Counted from the first letter of the stretch, positions 1 through 8,599 are shown. The stretch is DNA of 64,000 nt from Hominisplanchenecus_A murintestinalis (GCF_943193015.1 NZ_CALPCM010000004.1:62001-126000), one strand, 5' to 3'. A program made the numbers and translations. The notes: generated from the letters alone by a model not told the origin.

Positions 1-156
1 CATATCCGCTGGTTTTTCTGTGTACCGTGGGATAAGCCATACGCGGGTTAGGTGGATAACACCCTCAATACGGTTTGCCTTGCACAATTTCTGAACTTGC
101 CGTTCGGATATCCCCCATAATTTTGCGGTTTCCTGCACTGTCATGTAATCGAACAT
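1..156 (-). CDS. Excisionase-like helix-turn-helix protein, 3' end cut by window edge
   Basis: An open frame of 52 codons starts at ATG 156 and runs off the left edge. It begins MFDYMTVQETAKLWGIS, followed by SERQVQKLCKANRIEG, the pattern of a MerR/excisionase-type HTH_17 domain: helix, turn, recognition helix, then a wing with VWLIPRY. Such short proteins bind DNA and often act as excisionases or regulators on integrative elements. The start is supported by a GGGAGGTA ribosome site just upstream and a good sigma-A promoter. The neighbouring broken tnpV supports an element origin. The target DNA cannot be told from the sequence. Confidence 0.75.
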   Translation of the reverse strand, partial: MFDYMTVQETAKLWGISERQVQKLCKANRIEGVIHLTRVWLIPRYTEKPADM

Positions 157-191
157 AAGATACCTCCCAAAATCAACTAAAAGTATTCTTT

Positions 192-220
192 ATTATAGTC
201 GGTTAAACGAACTAAAGCAA
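192..220 (-). promoter_or_regulatory. Sigma-A promoter of the HTH gene
   Basis: On the minus strand TTGCTT (215-220) and TATAAT (192-197) are separated by 17 bp, about 35 bp before the ATG at 156. The -35 box lies in the decayed 3' end of tnpV. Confidence 0.6.
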
Positions 221-505
221 GCTCTCGCTGTTCCGTTATGCCCTGAACCTGTTCATGACCTCTATAAGTCGTTCAAAGCATTCCTATGCCTGTCTGTCAA
301 TATCGGCAAGGTAAGTGTTTAACTTGTTGCTTGTGAGAAGATTTATATATGTAACCCTGCGGTACTGCTTCAGATAATCCAGATGCCGCTGTCCCCATAT
401 ACCTATTGGCTGTCCCTCTTCAATGGATACAGTTAAGCATGGAATTAGACAGTTACTTTGTCTTACATATTTGCCGCCTAACTTCTCAAAAATTGTCTTT
501 GACAT
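216..505 (-). pseudogene. tnpV: TnpV-like transposon protein, broken by a stop and a frameshift
   Basis: The first 73 codons (505 down to 284) begin MSKTIFEKLGGKYVRQ and contain PIGIWGQRHLDYLKQYRR and LNTYLADIDRQA, typical of TnpV proteins of Tn4451-type and related clostridial elements, which are normally around 120 residues. At the TAG (284-286) the family usually has glutamine, so a CAG-to-TAG change is likely. Reading through gives ECFERLIEVMNRFRA and another stop, and a frame change then restores QGITEQRELA, also a family motif. Two independent lesions mean a decayed gene. TnpV has no established enzymatic role. The call rests on remembered family motifs. Confidence 0.7.
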
Positions 506-582
506 TTTATAGTTCCGCCGTATGATTTGAATTTGCCTACAATATGAGCTGAAACTCTATCTGGGGGATGAACTGACAGAAT

Positions 583-933
583 GCATACGGAACATCTGTT
601 GGGGAAAACTCTGTTTCTGCATATAAAACAGTGCTGCATTCGGATCAGGGATCAGTATATGCATCAAAAAATTACAATGACCTGCTTGGAACATGCGGGA
701 TCATACACTCTATGTCACGCGCCGGAACGCCGACAGACAATGCAGCAATGGAATCCATCAACGGATGGATAAAATCAGAACTGTTTACGGATTTTCATCT
801 ACAGGGAGAAAATGTCAAAGAAGAAATGGCAGCGTATATAAAATTTTTCAACGAGGAACGGCCCGCATACTCGCTGGGGTATCTAACGCCCAAACAGTAC
901 AGAGAAGCATATGCAGCTGTAAAATACTTATAG
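583..933 (+). pseudogene. IS3-family transposase (OrfB), C-terminal fragment only
   Basis: The frame reads AYGTSVGENSVSAYKTV, then LHSDQGSVYASKNYNDLL, HSMSRAGTPTDNAAMESING and FFNEERPAYSLGYLTPKQY. These are the second Asp (HSDQG) and the final Glu (NAAMES) blocks of the DDE integrase core, and the C-terminal NxxRP...LTPxQY block of IS3-family OrfB. OrfA and the first two thirds of OrfB, including the first catalytic Asp, are missing, so it cannot be active. The reading frame is lost upstream of about 583. A possible right IS end lies in 955-980. It sits between broken tnpV and another ORF remnant, marking an eroded mobile-element edge. Confidence 0.8.
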
Positions 934-980
934 ATTGTATGTCAAAAAATACAATTTAAGTGTCCGATTTTTGTTGAGCA

Positions 981-1094
981 GTGCACGGGGATGCCAGGTA
1001 TGCCCGAAGCCGCCTCAGTGATTTTAAGAGCGGCGGCACGCAGGCGCAGGGGCTGCTTTTTGTACATGTGCGTATATATCCAGAGCCACCATAA
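981..1094 (+). pseudogene. 3' remnant of an unidentified ORF next to the IS3 fragment
   Basis: Directly after the presumed IS end an open frame of 37 codons reads from GTG 981 to TAA 1094. It contains YARSRLSDFKSGGTQAQG and LLFVHVRIYPEPP. It has protein-like composition but no ribosome site, and a stop lies directly before it. It may be the tail of a gene cut by the insertion. I do not recognise the family. The rest of 1095-1300 holds only regulatory sequence. Confidence 0.3.
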
Positions 1095-1122
1095 GGTGAA
1101 TTCCAATCAGTAAAGCTGCAGG

Positions 1123-1152
1123 AGGCCACTCTGTATGGAGCGGCCTTCTTTG
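1123..1152 (+). terminator. Possible weak terminator
   Basis: AGGCC (1123-1127) pairs with GGCCT (1142-1146), with CTC/GAG inside one mismatch, followed by TTCTTT. It would separate the mobile-element debris from the two-component system. Confidence 0.35.
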
Positions 1153-1191
1153 CCGTATACTTAAAATATGTACTTCACATGTGGGACGTGG

Positions 1192-1197
1192 TATAAT
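1192..1197 (+). promoter_or_regulatory. -10 box for the first regulator/kinase pair
   Basis: A perfect TATAAT lies about 100 bp before the regulator start. The -35 region is poor (GTACTT at 17 bp), and the self-complementary CACATGTG sits just upstream, so activation by a bound regulator is possible. Confidence 0.4.
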
Positions 1198-1300
1198 CAG
1201 ACAAATGATTTGGCAAATAGATGGATAAAAATGCAGCTTGTACTGAATAGTAGATAAAATGTTGAAAATTGTGGCGTAATTTGAAGACCAGAAATGGGAG

Positions 1301-1984
1301 GTGGGCAGAATACGAGATACTATTTTAGTTGTAGATGATGAGGAGGATATCGTTTCCACTCTTGCGGACTACTTTATGTACAACAACTATGACGTAATGA
1401 CGGCAACAAATGGGATGGAAGCGATTGAAAAGGCAGGAAAACAGCCGGATCTCATTTTGTTGGATATTAATATGCCCGATGTGGACGGTCTGGAGGTTTG
1501 TGCCCGGATACGGGATTTTGTCAGCTGCCCGATTCTGTTCCTGACTGCCAGAGTGGAGGACAGTGATAAGGTCAAAGGCTTCGGTATGGGCGGGGATGAT
1601 TACATTGTAAAGCCCTTTTCATTGGACGAGCTTGGTGCAAGGGTTGCCGCACACATCAGACGGGAACGCCGCAGAGGGGGGACTCCCAAGGTGCAGCTTG
1701 CCGATAAGCTGGCGATTGATTACACAGAAAGACGATTGTTCTATGACGGCGAGGAAATTCCTTTTGCAAAGAAGGAGTTTGATATTATAGAGCTTCTGTC
1801 CGGTCATCCGGGGCAGATTTTTAGCAAAGAGCGGATCTATGAACTTGTCTGGGGTTATGACAGCGAAGGAGAATCTTCCGTGGTAGCCGAACATATCCGC
1901 AGAATTCGTGCGAAACTTGCGGCCGTGGGTATAAAACCGTATGTGGAAACGGTTTGGGGAGTGGGGTACAAATGGGCAAGATAA
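1301..1984 (+). CDS. OmpR-family response regulator
   Basis: A 227-residue cytoplasmic regulator. The receiver domain (about 6-120) has the acidic pair at D12/D13, the phospho-acceptor D55 in LLDINMP, the conserved Thr in LTAR and Lys in DYIVKPF. A winged-helix DNA-binding domain fills about 133-226 and ends with the usual ETVWGVGYKW. The only possible in-frame start is GTG 1301, because an in-frame TAA lies at 1277. The GGGAG motif abuts it, which is unusually close spacing. The kinase gene overlaps its 3' end by 13 nt, so the pair is translationally coupled. It probably controls the downstream ABC genes. The ligand is unknown. Confidence 0.9.
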   Translation: MGRIRDTILVVDDEEDIVSTLADYFMYNNYDVMTATNGMEAIEKAGKQPDLILLDINMPDVDGLEVCARIRDFVSCPILFLTARVEDSDKVKGFGMGGDDYIVKPFSLDELGARVAAHIRRERRRGGTPKVQLADKLAIDYTERRLFYDGEEIPFAKKEFDIIELLSGHPGQIFSKERIYELVWGYDSEGESSVVAEHIRRIRAKLAAVGIKPYVETVWGVGYKWAR

Positions 1985-3174
1985 AGGAATTTTTCAAAAG
2001 AAAGTCGATCAAAACGGCTCTTACTACATCCATGCTCGTCTGTATCATCTCTGCCCTGCTGCTGTCTCTGTCCCTATCAAGCATTTGTCAGTGGGGGCAG
2101 TCCAGATACTATAAGAAATATCAGATTCAATTTGGCGTATCCGATCCTGAAATAGTGATTGGATTTGATAAGAAAGATGATGAGCAGAAAGGAAGCATAT
2201 CCTATCAGACGCTGCTGAATTTAATGGACCATTTTACGCCAACAGACTGGACCGTATATAATATTCTTGGCTTTTCGAGTATCGGCGTATATCCCATTTG
2301 CTTCATTTTCTGTATTGTCGCCACCAGTATTTTATTCTACAAACGACATATGCAGAAACCTCTAGCCATACTGGATCATGCCGCCAGCCAGATTGCCGAT
2401 AACAACTTAGATTTCAAAATTGCTTACGATAAAGAGGATGAGCTGGGAAAGCTGTGCGTTTCCTTTGAGAAGATGCGGCAGGCATTACAGGAAAGCAATG
2501 AGGAGATGTGGCGGCAGATGGAGGAACGCAAACGACTGAATGCAGCGTTCTCTCATGATTTGCGGACACCGCTGACGGTTCTGAAGGGACAAAGTGAACT
2601 TTTGAGGCAATATGCGCCCAAAATGACCGCTGAAAAAGTGAGTGATGCCTCAGAGATGATGCATCGGCATATCGTAAGGCTGGAAGAGTATGTGCAGACG
2701 ATGGGAGAACTGCAGCGGCTGGAGGATATTGAAATTGTCCGGCAGCCTGTAACTATGGATGCACTTTGCAGGCAATTAGAGGAAACGGGAGAGGCTGTAT
2801 GGGATGAGAAAAGATTTTCCTATGAAGTTATAGGTAATAGGAATTCTGATTTGGATATAGACATGGCTATTGTAATGCGGGTATATGAAAATCTCCTTGC
2901 CAATGCAGTACGGTTTGCAAAGGAAAAGATTAAGGTATCGGCAGAGTCACAGGATGGGTATTTGTACCTGACTGTTTCCGATGATGGAACCGGGTTTGCG
3001 GAAAAAGATTTGGAGAATGCCACAAAGCCGTTTTATAAAACGGTGCGGGAAACAGATAACGAGCATTTCGGTATGGGGCTGAATATCTGCAAGATCCTTT
3101 GTGAGAAACATGGAGGATATATCCGGCTGAGCAACCGGAACGGGGCGGTTGTTACTGTGGCGTTCAGGCAGTGA
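1972..3174 (+). CDS. Membrane sensor histidine kinase
   Basis: A 400-residue kinase partnered with the preceding regulator. TM1 is at about 13-37; a short extracytoplasmic loop follows; TM2 (IGVYPICFIFCIVATSILF) leads into a HAMP linker. The HisKA H-box AAFSHDLRTPLT places the phosphorylated His at about 195. The ATPase domain shows the N-box NLLANAVRFA, G1 DDGTGF and G2 GMGLNICK. ATG 1972 was chosen over an upstream in-frame TTG (1954) because GGGGAGTGGGG lies at a suitable distance. The small extracytoplasmic part fits the kinases that sense envelope stress alongside ABC transporters, but the signal is not determinable here. Confidence 0.9.
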   Translation: MGKIKEFFKRKSIKTALTTSMLVCIISALLLSLSLSSICQWGQSRYYKKYQIQFGVSDPEIVIGFDKKDDEQKGSISYQTLLNLMDHFTPTDWTVYNILGFSSIGVYPICFIFCIVATSILFYKRHMQKPLAILDHAASQIADNNLDFKIAYDKEDELGKLCVSFEKMRQALQESNEEMWRQMEERKRLNAAFSHDLRTPLTVLKGQSELLRQYAPKMTAEKVSDASEMMHRHIVRLEEYVQTMGELQRLEDIEIVRQPVTMDALCRQLEETGEAVWDEKRFSYEVIGNRNSDLDIDMAIVMRVYENLLANAVRFAKEKIKVSAESQDGYLYLTVSDDGTGFAEKDLENATKPFYKTVRETDNEHFGMGLNICKILCEKHGGYIRLSNRNGAVVTVAFRQ

Positions 3175-3208
3175 TAGGATATGTTTAAATAATTTATCAG
3201 TATTTTAG

Positions 3209-3244
3209 CAGGCAGTCATCCGCTATTGGGGCTGCCTGTTTTGC
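3209..3244 (+). terminator. Rho-independent terminator after the kinase
   Basis: CAGGCAG (3209-3215) pairs with CTGCCTG (3232-3238), followed by TTTTGC. The ABC genes therefore probably have their own promoter in 3245-3330. Confidence 0.7.
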
Positions 3245-3327
3245 ATATAATACGGCAATTTATTCCACAAAATATTTTTGGCGAGTAGACAAAAAGTTGA
3301 AAGTTTCCTTTTACCCTATACCTGTCA

Positions 3328-3342
3328 GATGGGAAACCCATC
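3328..3342 (+). promoter_or_regulatory. Short perfect inverted repeat in the ABC operon leader
   Basis: GATGGG, a loop AAA, then CCCATC, 22 bp before the ATPase start and just before its AGAAAGGAG ribosome site. It could be an operator or a 5' mRNA hairpin. A possible -10 (TATACC) lies at 3318-3323. Confidence 0.3.
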
Positions 3343-3363
3343 GGAAGAAAGGAGCTTTTTCAG

Positions 3364-4266
3364 ATGAATAATTCTATAGAAATCAAAGGGCTGAATAAAT
3401 TTTATGGAAAGAAGCAGGCGCTTTTTGATGTGAATCTTTCTATCCAACAGGGCATGTTCGGTCTGCTAGGACGCAACGGGGCGGGCAAGACCACCCTGAT
3501 GAAGACACTGGCAACACTGCTGCAAAAGAAAAATGGAGTAATTACCGTGTGCGGCGTTCCCATAGAAAACGCCAAAGAGATCCGCAGGATTATCGGGTAT
3601 CTGCCACAGGAGTTTTCCATGTACCCATCCATGAAGGTGGGGGAAGCCATGAAATACCTGGCAATCCTGTCAGGACTCAGTGGCTCTCAACGAAAAGAAC
3701 GGATTGACGCACTCCTTAAAAAAGTGAATCTGACAGAGCACCGGGATAAAAAGGTGAAGGCGCTTTCCGGAGGCATGAAGCGGCGTCTTGGGATTGCCCA
3801 GGCGCTGCTCAACAACCCCAAGGTACTGATTGTTGACGAACCCACCGCCGGGCTGGATCCGGAGGAGCGTGTCCGATTTAGAAACCTGCTGTCTGAGATT
3901 GCAGAGGATAAAATTGTGATTTTGTCCACCCACATTGTAGGGGATATTGAGGCCACCTGCGAGGATATCGCCATCATCAATGAGGGCCGGGTCATCTACA
4001 ATGGCACGGTGGATGCGCTTTTGCAGGAAGCAGAAGGCAGAGTGTTTACCATGACCGCTTCTAAGCGGGAGCTTCCAGAGCTTAAAAGGCAGCTTTCCAT
4101 CACCAGTATGCACACCCAGGGAAACAAGGTTCATATCCGCTTTATTGCAGACAACTTGATGCAGGGCGCCAAGACGTGCGAGCCGAATATTGAGGACGCG
4201 TATATGCTGTATCTGCATACCAGCGGCGTTCGTGAGATTTTGGGTGAAATTGGGGGTGAGTGGTAA
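3364..4266 (+). CDS. ABC transporter ATP-binding protein
   Basis: A 300-residue nucleotide-binding subunit. Walker A GRNGAGKTT is at about 36-44, the Q-loop at LPQEF, the signature LSGGMKRRLGIAQ, Walker B LIVDEPTAGLDPEE and the H-loop STHIV. The last 80 residues form a C-terminal extension as in drug/antibiotic-type exporters. It should energise the two membrane proteins that follow. The first permease ATG overlaps its stop by one base (TAATG). Position after a regulator/kinase pair suggests inducible export of, or protection against, an antimicrobial or lipid-active compound (inference). Confidence 0.9.
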   Translation: MNNSIEIKGLNKFYGKKQALFDVNLSIQQGMFGLLGRNGAGKTTLMKTLATLLQKKNGVITVCGVPIENAKEIRRIIGYLPQEFSMYPSMKVGEAMKYLAILSGLSGSQRKERIDALLKKVNLTEHRDKKVKALSGGMKRRLGIAQALLNNPKVLIVDEPTAGLDPEERVRFRNLLSEIAEDKIVILSTHIVGDIEATCEDIAIINEGRVIYNGTVDALLQEAEGRVFTMTASKRELPELKRQLSITSMHTQGNKVHIRFIADNLMQGAKTCEPNIEDAYMLYLHTSGVREILGEIGGEW

Positions 4267-5612
4267 TGCTGTTGTTGCAGGAAATCAAAAAGATTGTAAA
4301 ATCCATTCCCTACATGATTTTTGTTGCAGCTGTTGTGATTGGTCTGTTCTCTCAGGGGGTATTCCGCTTTCAAGACGATCTCCTTGAGGAGCCACAGCCG
4401 GGCGGCAGCTACGGATATAAACATGAGGAAATAGCGGAACAGATTATGCCGGCCGCACTGAGAGATTTGTTGACGGAGTTTAGCAATAATAACTATACCA
4501 CCTATCCCATCGGATTTATCAAGCATGTAAAGCTTAGCGAAAGCAAGCAGGAAAAAATGGCCGAAATCCTTTCTGGGATTACAGGGAACGATAAGGATAG
4601 AATCTTACAGGAAGCAGCTGGGATTACACCCGGTGCTTCCGGCAATTATACCTTCCAGATCGGCGGGGATGGGATGCAGCAGGACGGGAATGGTGGCTTT
4701 ACCATCGGATCAGATGAGAAACAGCAGAACAGCCCGGAAAAAATGGCATTCGCAGTCCGTGATGACATGGACTATGCCCGATTCAAGGAACTGATGGGAC
4801 AGGCGGATGATCTTCTGGGCGGAGGTTCCAATTACGCGGTGGATTCTCTGATTGGGTACGGAACGGTTCCGCTGACCTATGAAGAGGCAAAAGAACGGTA
4901 CGACCTTGCGATCAGTTCTGATAAAGTGACCGGCGGTTATGCCCGCCTGTTCTCGGACTATGCAGGTGTTATGGTGCTGTCAATCCTGCCGGTATTTCTG
5001 GCAGTCATTCTGAGCATGAAGGACCGGCGGGTCAAAATGGAGGCGCTGATTTATACCAAGAAAACCTCCGCTGCAAAACTGACCTTTATCCGGTATCTGG
5101 CGCTTGTGATAGCAGCCATGCTCCCGGTCATACTCATCTCCTATATATCAAACATGATGGTCTGGAGCAGTTATCCCGGGATACAGCTGGATTACCTGGC
5201 TCCCCTCAAGTATGATTTCGGCTGGCTGCTGCCAAGCGTGATGATTTCCATAGCTATCGGAATGTTCTTGACGGAGCTGACCGGCACGCCCATTGCCGTT
5301 GCGGTACAGGGACTTTGGTGGATGTTCGATGTGAATCTGGGAATCAAAAGTGTTTCTTCGGGATATGCCCTGCTTCGTCTGGCGCCCCGCCACAACGCAG
5401 GCGCAGATTCCCTGTTCCGTACCCAGGATTATCTGGATCATTTCGGGGACCTTGTGCAGAACAGGCTGCTGATGGCGGGAATCGCCCTGGCGCTCATCCT
5501 GCTCACAATTTTAATCTATGAATCAAAAAGAAAGGGGAAATTCGGTGGAAATGCAATTTTCAAAAAAGCGGTTTCCAGTATTAGAGATCGCAAAAATAAA
5601 TCTCAGGCATAA
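4266..5612 (+). CDS. ABC transporter permease with large extracytoplasmic domain
   Basis: A 448-residue membrane protein. One helix near the N-terminus (IPYMIFVAAVVIGLFS) is followed by roughly 200 mostly hydrophilic residues, then six or so helices from about residue 230 on, and a basic C-terminal tail (ESKRKGK). This ABC-2-like layout with a big outside loop after TM1 fits exporters that sense or bind large ligands. ATG 4266 was preferred to GTG 4260 because GGGGGTGAG stands 6-8 nt upstream. Its 3' end overlaps the next permease gene. Substrate unknown. Confidence 0.75.
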   Translation: MLLLQEIKKIVKSIPYMIFVAAVVIGLFSQGVFRFQDDLLEEPQPGGSYGYKHEEIAEQIMPAALRDLLTEFSNNNYTTYPIGFIKHVKLSESKQEKMAEILSGITGNDKDRILQEAAGITPGASGNYTFQIGGDGMQQDGNGGFTIGSDEKQQNSPEKMAFAVRDDMDYARFKELMGQADDLLGGGSNYAVDSLIGYGTVPLTYEEAKERYDLAISSDKVTGGYARLFSDYAGVMVLSILPVFLAVILSMKDRRVKMEALIYTKKTSAAKLTFIRYLALVIAAMLPVILISYISNMMVWSSYPGIQLDYLAPLKYDFGWLLPSVMISIAIGMFLTELTGTPIAVAVQGLWWMFDVNLGIKSVSSGYALLRLAPRHNAGADSLFRTQDYLDHFGDLVQNRLLMAGIALALILLTILIYESKRKGKFGGNAIFKKAVSSIRDRKNKSQA

Positions 5613-6192
5613 TGCGCTTTTGTCCATTGCGGTGGCTGTTCTTTTATGCCTTGTCACTCCGCTGCTTATCGGTACAGCCAATCTGGATCGTAATTCCGCA
5701 GCCATGCCGCTGGAAATGTTTGTTTCCCTGGTTGGCGTCGTGCTGCTGACGCCGATATTCCAGCCGGAGCAGAACGAGGAAATTGACGACCTGGTATCTT
5801 CCAAGTATTGCAGCACAGCAAAGGTCCACCTGATACGAACGGTGTATTCTGCGGGGATTGCCGCCCTGCTGATCTGCGTATTTACCGTATCTATGAAACT
5901 GCAAAGCTGCGATGTCACTCCGGTGCTGGCGCTTGGAGCGATAGCAGACGCCCTGTTCTTAGGTTCCATGGGTATGCTGACCTCGGCGCTGACAGGAAAC
6001 ACAGTCATCGGATACATGCCGCCGCTGCTGTACTATGCGCTCAACATCGGTATGGGACCAAAGCTGGGAAGCTTATATCTGTTCTCTATGGTCACAGGCA
6101 GCTATACAGCAAAGCTGTGGCTGTTCCTTGCAGGACTACTGATGATGGCAGCAGCTTTATTCTATCAAAGGCTCCGCAAGCGGATGGCGTAA
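5545..6192 (+). CDS. Second ABC transporter permease subunit
   Basis: About 215 residues and very hydrophobic, with six likely transmembrane helices, ending FYQRLRKRMA. It overlaps the preceding permease by 68 nt in another frame, a sign of tight coupling. Three starts are possible: ATG 5518, GTG 5545 and ATG 5551. GTG 5545 has AAAGAAAGGGG at the best distance. With the ATPase and first permease it probably forms one exporter. No family beyond ABC-2-like could be named. Confidence 0.7.
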   Translation: MEMQFSKKRFPVLEIAKINLRHNALLSIAVAVLLCLVTPLLIGTANLDRNSAAMPLEMFVSLVGVVLLTPIFQPEQNEEIDDLVSSKYCSTAKVHLIRTVYSAGIAALLICVFTVSMKLQSCDVTPVLALGAIADALFLGSMGMLTSALTGNTVIGYMPPLLYYALNIGMGPKLGSLYLFSMVTGSYTAKLWLFLAGLLMMAAALFYQRLRKRMA

Positions 6193-6248
6193 ATTATTCG
6201 CAGTGAGAATTAAATTACCACTGTCCGTTCAGAAAGCATGAATAATCA

Positions 6249-6298
6249 AAAGCCCTGATACTCCACAATTTGATGTGGATATCAGGGCTTTACATATT
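6249..6298 (+). terminator. Strong, probably bidirectional terminator
   Basis: AAAGCCCTGATA (6249-6260) pairs with TATCAGGGCTTT (6280-6291), and TCCACA pairs with TGTGGA inside. It lies between convergent genes. The remainder, 6299-6438, shows no gene. Confidence 0.75.
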
Positions 6299-6438
6299 TT
6301 CCATTCCGTAATTTTTCCAACTAATACAAACCTGGTATTCAAACTCATAGTGGCAGGCAGAAAGCGTTACGAGTCGATTTGTGGCTGCTGGAGTAATTTC
6401 ATTTCCAAAACCAGAGCGTTCTTTTGTTTCCTTTTTCC

Positions 6439-7830
6439 TTACATAGTCATCGGCAAGCTTAGCTCGACCTCAAATCCGCCATAGTCGCTATGCTTTATCA
6501 GCATTTTTCCGCTGTGTGCAAATATGATTTGCTTAACAATAAGTAACCCTAAACCGTGGCGCTGTTCGGTTGTTTTTTCATCGCACACCATATAATGCGG
6601 CGTGTTGTTCAATTTTCCAATCTGTTCATCTGTCGCACCCACACCATCATCGGAAACAATCACAGTATAAACATTATTTTCAGCTATAACACGAACGAAG
6701 ATTTGACATCCCTGCTCGTTATGATTCATGCTATTTTGAATCAGATTACTTACTGCCCGCCTTATTAAGTCTTTGTCAACATTTGCGGTACAAGAAGTTA
6801 ATGTTTCGTCTGTTTGCCATTCAATCGTGTACTTTTCATCAATATTCATATTGATGAAATCAACTACGACCTGACGGACAACGGCAATCAGATTTTGCCT
6901 TTCAGGGTTGATCGGCTGCATATTATATTCCAGCTTAGACGCAAGATTCAAGTCGTTAATTAGGTTTCGCATTCGTTTGCTTTGCCGTACGATAACCGCC
7001 GCTTTTTGACGGTTATTTTCTGATAACTGCACATCGTTTTCTAACTGTCCGGCATAGCCCATTACCATTGACAGAGGGGTTCGTATGTCGTGGGACACTC
7101 CTGCGATCCAATTTGCTCTTGCAGTTTCTCTTTTGCGAAGCTGCCTGCTTTGCGTTTGTAAAATATTTGAGGTCTTGTTAATGTTTACTGCAAGCTCGGA
7201 TAAAAGCCCCTTTTCCCTGATATAGACTTCTTCGTTCGTTGATAAAGCCTGTATTCCGCTGACAATCGGTTTCACGGATTTTAACAGCTTGGAATTAGCA
7301 ATCACATAGATAATAAAAATTAAGGCTATATTGATTACTAAAACTGAAAGAACCGTTTTGGGCAAGTTGGCGATTAAATTATAGTCCCAACTCGGCCACA
7401 TATGTTTCCAAAAGCTTTCTTTCGGATAGCCGAGTACCACAAGTCCGTTTTCAGCTTCTCCTGTAAATGTAGGATACCCGTCAATATAGCCACGGGTTAG
7501 GCTCGCTATATCCGAAATAGTGTATGACATAGGTACGGTTTCGGGAAGATTATCCGTCTGCCATACTACTTTCATTGCCATGTTGTCAATAAATATCGCC
7601 CATACATTTGCATTTTGAAGTTCAAGCGCCGTATCTTCGCTTAAAACATACTCGTTTTCATTTTTGGATAAATGATCGGCAACTTCCTGCGCCGTAATCC
7701 AAGGAGAACTATTTGGCGCCTGATTCAGCGTATATATCCCCAATAAAGCAAAATTCAGAATAATGAGCAGCATCGAGGACAAGAGCATAATACCGACAAA
7801 ACGCCGTATTAGTTTCGGTACGCTCTTCAT
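6439..7830 (-). CDS. Sensor histidine kinase, CprK/lantibiotic-sensing type
   Basis: A 463-residue kinase. TM1 (VGIMLLSSMLLIILNFALL) and TM2 (VLSVLVINIALIFIIYVIA) flank an extracytoplasmic domain of about 125 residues. The H-box GVSHDIRTPLSMV puts the phospho-His near residue 247; the ATPase domain has NLIQNSMNHN, DDGVGAT and HGLGLLIV. ATG 7830 follows the regulator stop at once and has GGAGGG upstream. The arrangement (kinase and regulator divergent from a LanFEG-type transporter) matches C. difficile CprRK-CprABC, which responds to nisin and gallidermin (family knowledge). Lower G+C than the flanks suggests acquisition. Confidence 0.85.
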   Translation of the reverse strand: MKSVPKLIRRFVGIMLLSSMLLIILNFALLGIYTLNQAPNSSPWITAQEVADHLSKNENEYVLSEDTALELQNANVWAIFIDNMAMKVVWQTDNLPETVPMSYTISDIASLTRGYIDGYPTFTGEAENGLVVLGYPKESFWKHMWPSWDYNLIANLPKTVLSVLVINIALIFIIYVIANSKLLKSVKPIVSGIQALSTNEEVYIREKGLLSELAVNINKTSNILQTQSRQLRKRETARANWIAGVSHDIRTPLSMVMGYAGQLENDVQLSENNRQKAAVIVRQSKRMRNLINDLNLASKLEYNMQPINPERQNLIAVVRQVVVDFINMNIDEKYTIEWQTDETLTSCTANVDKDLIRRAVSNLIQNSMNHNEQGCQIFVRVIAENNVYTVIVSDDGVGATDEQIGKLNNTPHYMVCDEKTTEQRHGLGLLIVKQIIFAHSGKMLIKHSDYGGFEVELSLPMTM

Positions 7831-7831
7831 G

Positions 7832-8536
7832 TTACTTGCCCTCCACAACGAGTTTATATCCAAGCCCTTTCATCGTTATCAGTGAAACAGGCTGGGACGG
7901 ATTCTCTTCAATTTTTTCTCTGATACGGCGGATGTGCGCCATCAGCGAATTTTCATAGCCGAAAGGATTATCACCCCAAGCCGCTTCACACAGAGCGTCA
8001 ATCGTAACAATTCTTCCTGCGTTCCGATATAAAGCAGCGAGGATGTCGTGTTCTTTTGCCGTAAGAGAAATGTGCTCGCCGTTCTTTAAGACTTCTGCAC
8101 GCTCAAAGTCAATTTTGCTGCCATGCAGCTTCACAAGGGGATTTTCGGCTTTGTAACTTCTGCGGAGAATGGCATTTACACGGAATAAAAGCTCCTTTGG
8201 CAAAAACGGCTTTACCATGTAATCGTCCGCACCAAGTCCGAAACCACGGAACTTATCATCATCCTCGCCACGGGCAGTTAAGAACAGCACAGGATAGTCA
8301 GCCGTTTTTTTAAGCCGTTCCATTAAATCAAACCCATTCCCGTCAGGAAGCATTACATCAAGAATCGCAAACTCAGGCTGGTAGGTGTCAGAAACCGTAA
8401 CCGCTTCACTTACTGTTTTTGCCGTTTTGATATCTTGAAATCCGTCCTCGTTTAAGATGGATACGACCATATCTAAAAGCTCCTGCTCATCATCAACAAG
8501 CAAAATGCGTTTTTGTTTCAAGTAATCAAAGTCCAT
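7832..8536 (-). CDS. OmpR-family response regulator, CprR-like
   Basis: A 234-residue regulator with phospho-acceptor D60 in AILDVMLPDG, acidic pair in LLVDDEQE, LTARGEDDD and YMVKPFLP, then a winged-helix domain ending TMKGLGYKLVVEGK. The start at 8536 has a strong AAAGGAGG site; an upstream in-frame ATG (8638) lacks one and would span the promoter. The kinase start lies directly after its stop. It probably binds the 10-bp direct repeats at 8600-8620 to activate the divergent transporter genes. Confidence 0.88.
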   Translation of the reverse strand: MDFDYLKQKRILLVDDEQELLDMVVSILNEDGFQDIKTAKTVSEAVTVSDTYQPEFAILDVMLPDGNGFDLMERLKKTADYPVLFLTARGEDDDKFRGFGLGADDYMVKPFLPKELLFRVNAILRRSYKAENPLVKLHGSKIDFERAEVLKNGEHISLTAKEHDILAALYRNAGRIVTIDALCEAAWGDNPFGYENSLMAHIRRIREKIEENPSQPVSLITMKGLGYKLVVEGK

Positions 8537-8560
8537 ACGGATACCTCCTTTGTGTTTCTT

Positions 8561-8566
8561 ATTATA
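8561..8566 (-). promoter_or_regulatory. -10 box of the regulator/kinase operon
   Basis: TATAAT on the minus strand 25 bp before the regulator ATG, with no clear -35 hexamer. The direct repeats lie just upstream, so autoregulation is plausible. Confidence 0.45.
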
Positions 8567-8599
8567 CCATAGAAATGTGTCATTTTCTAATGTGCGATG

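Noticed and set aside
583..990. Complete insertion sequence
   Set aside because: Only the C-terminal third of OrfB and a possible right end exist; no OrfA, left end or target duplication could be found.
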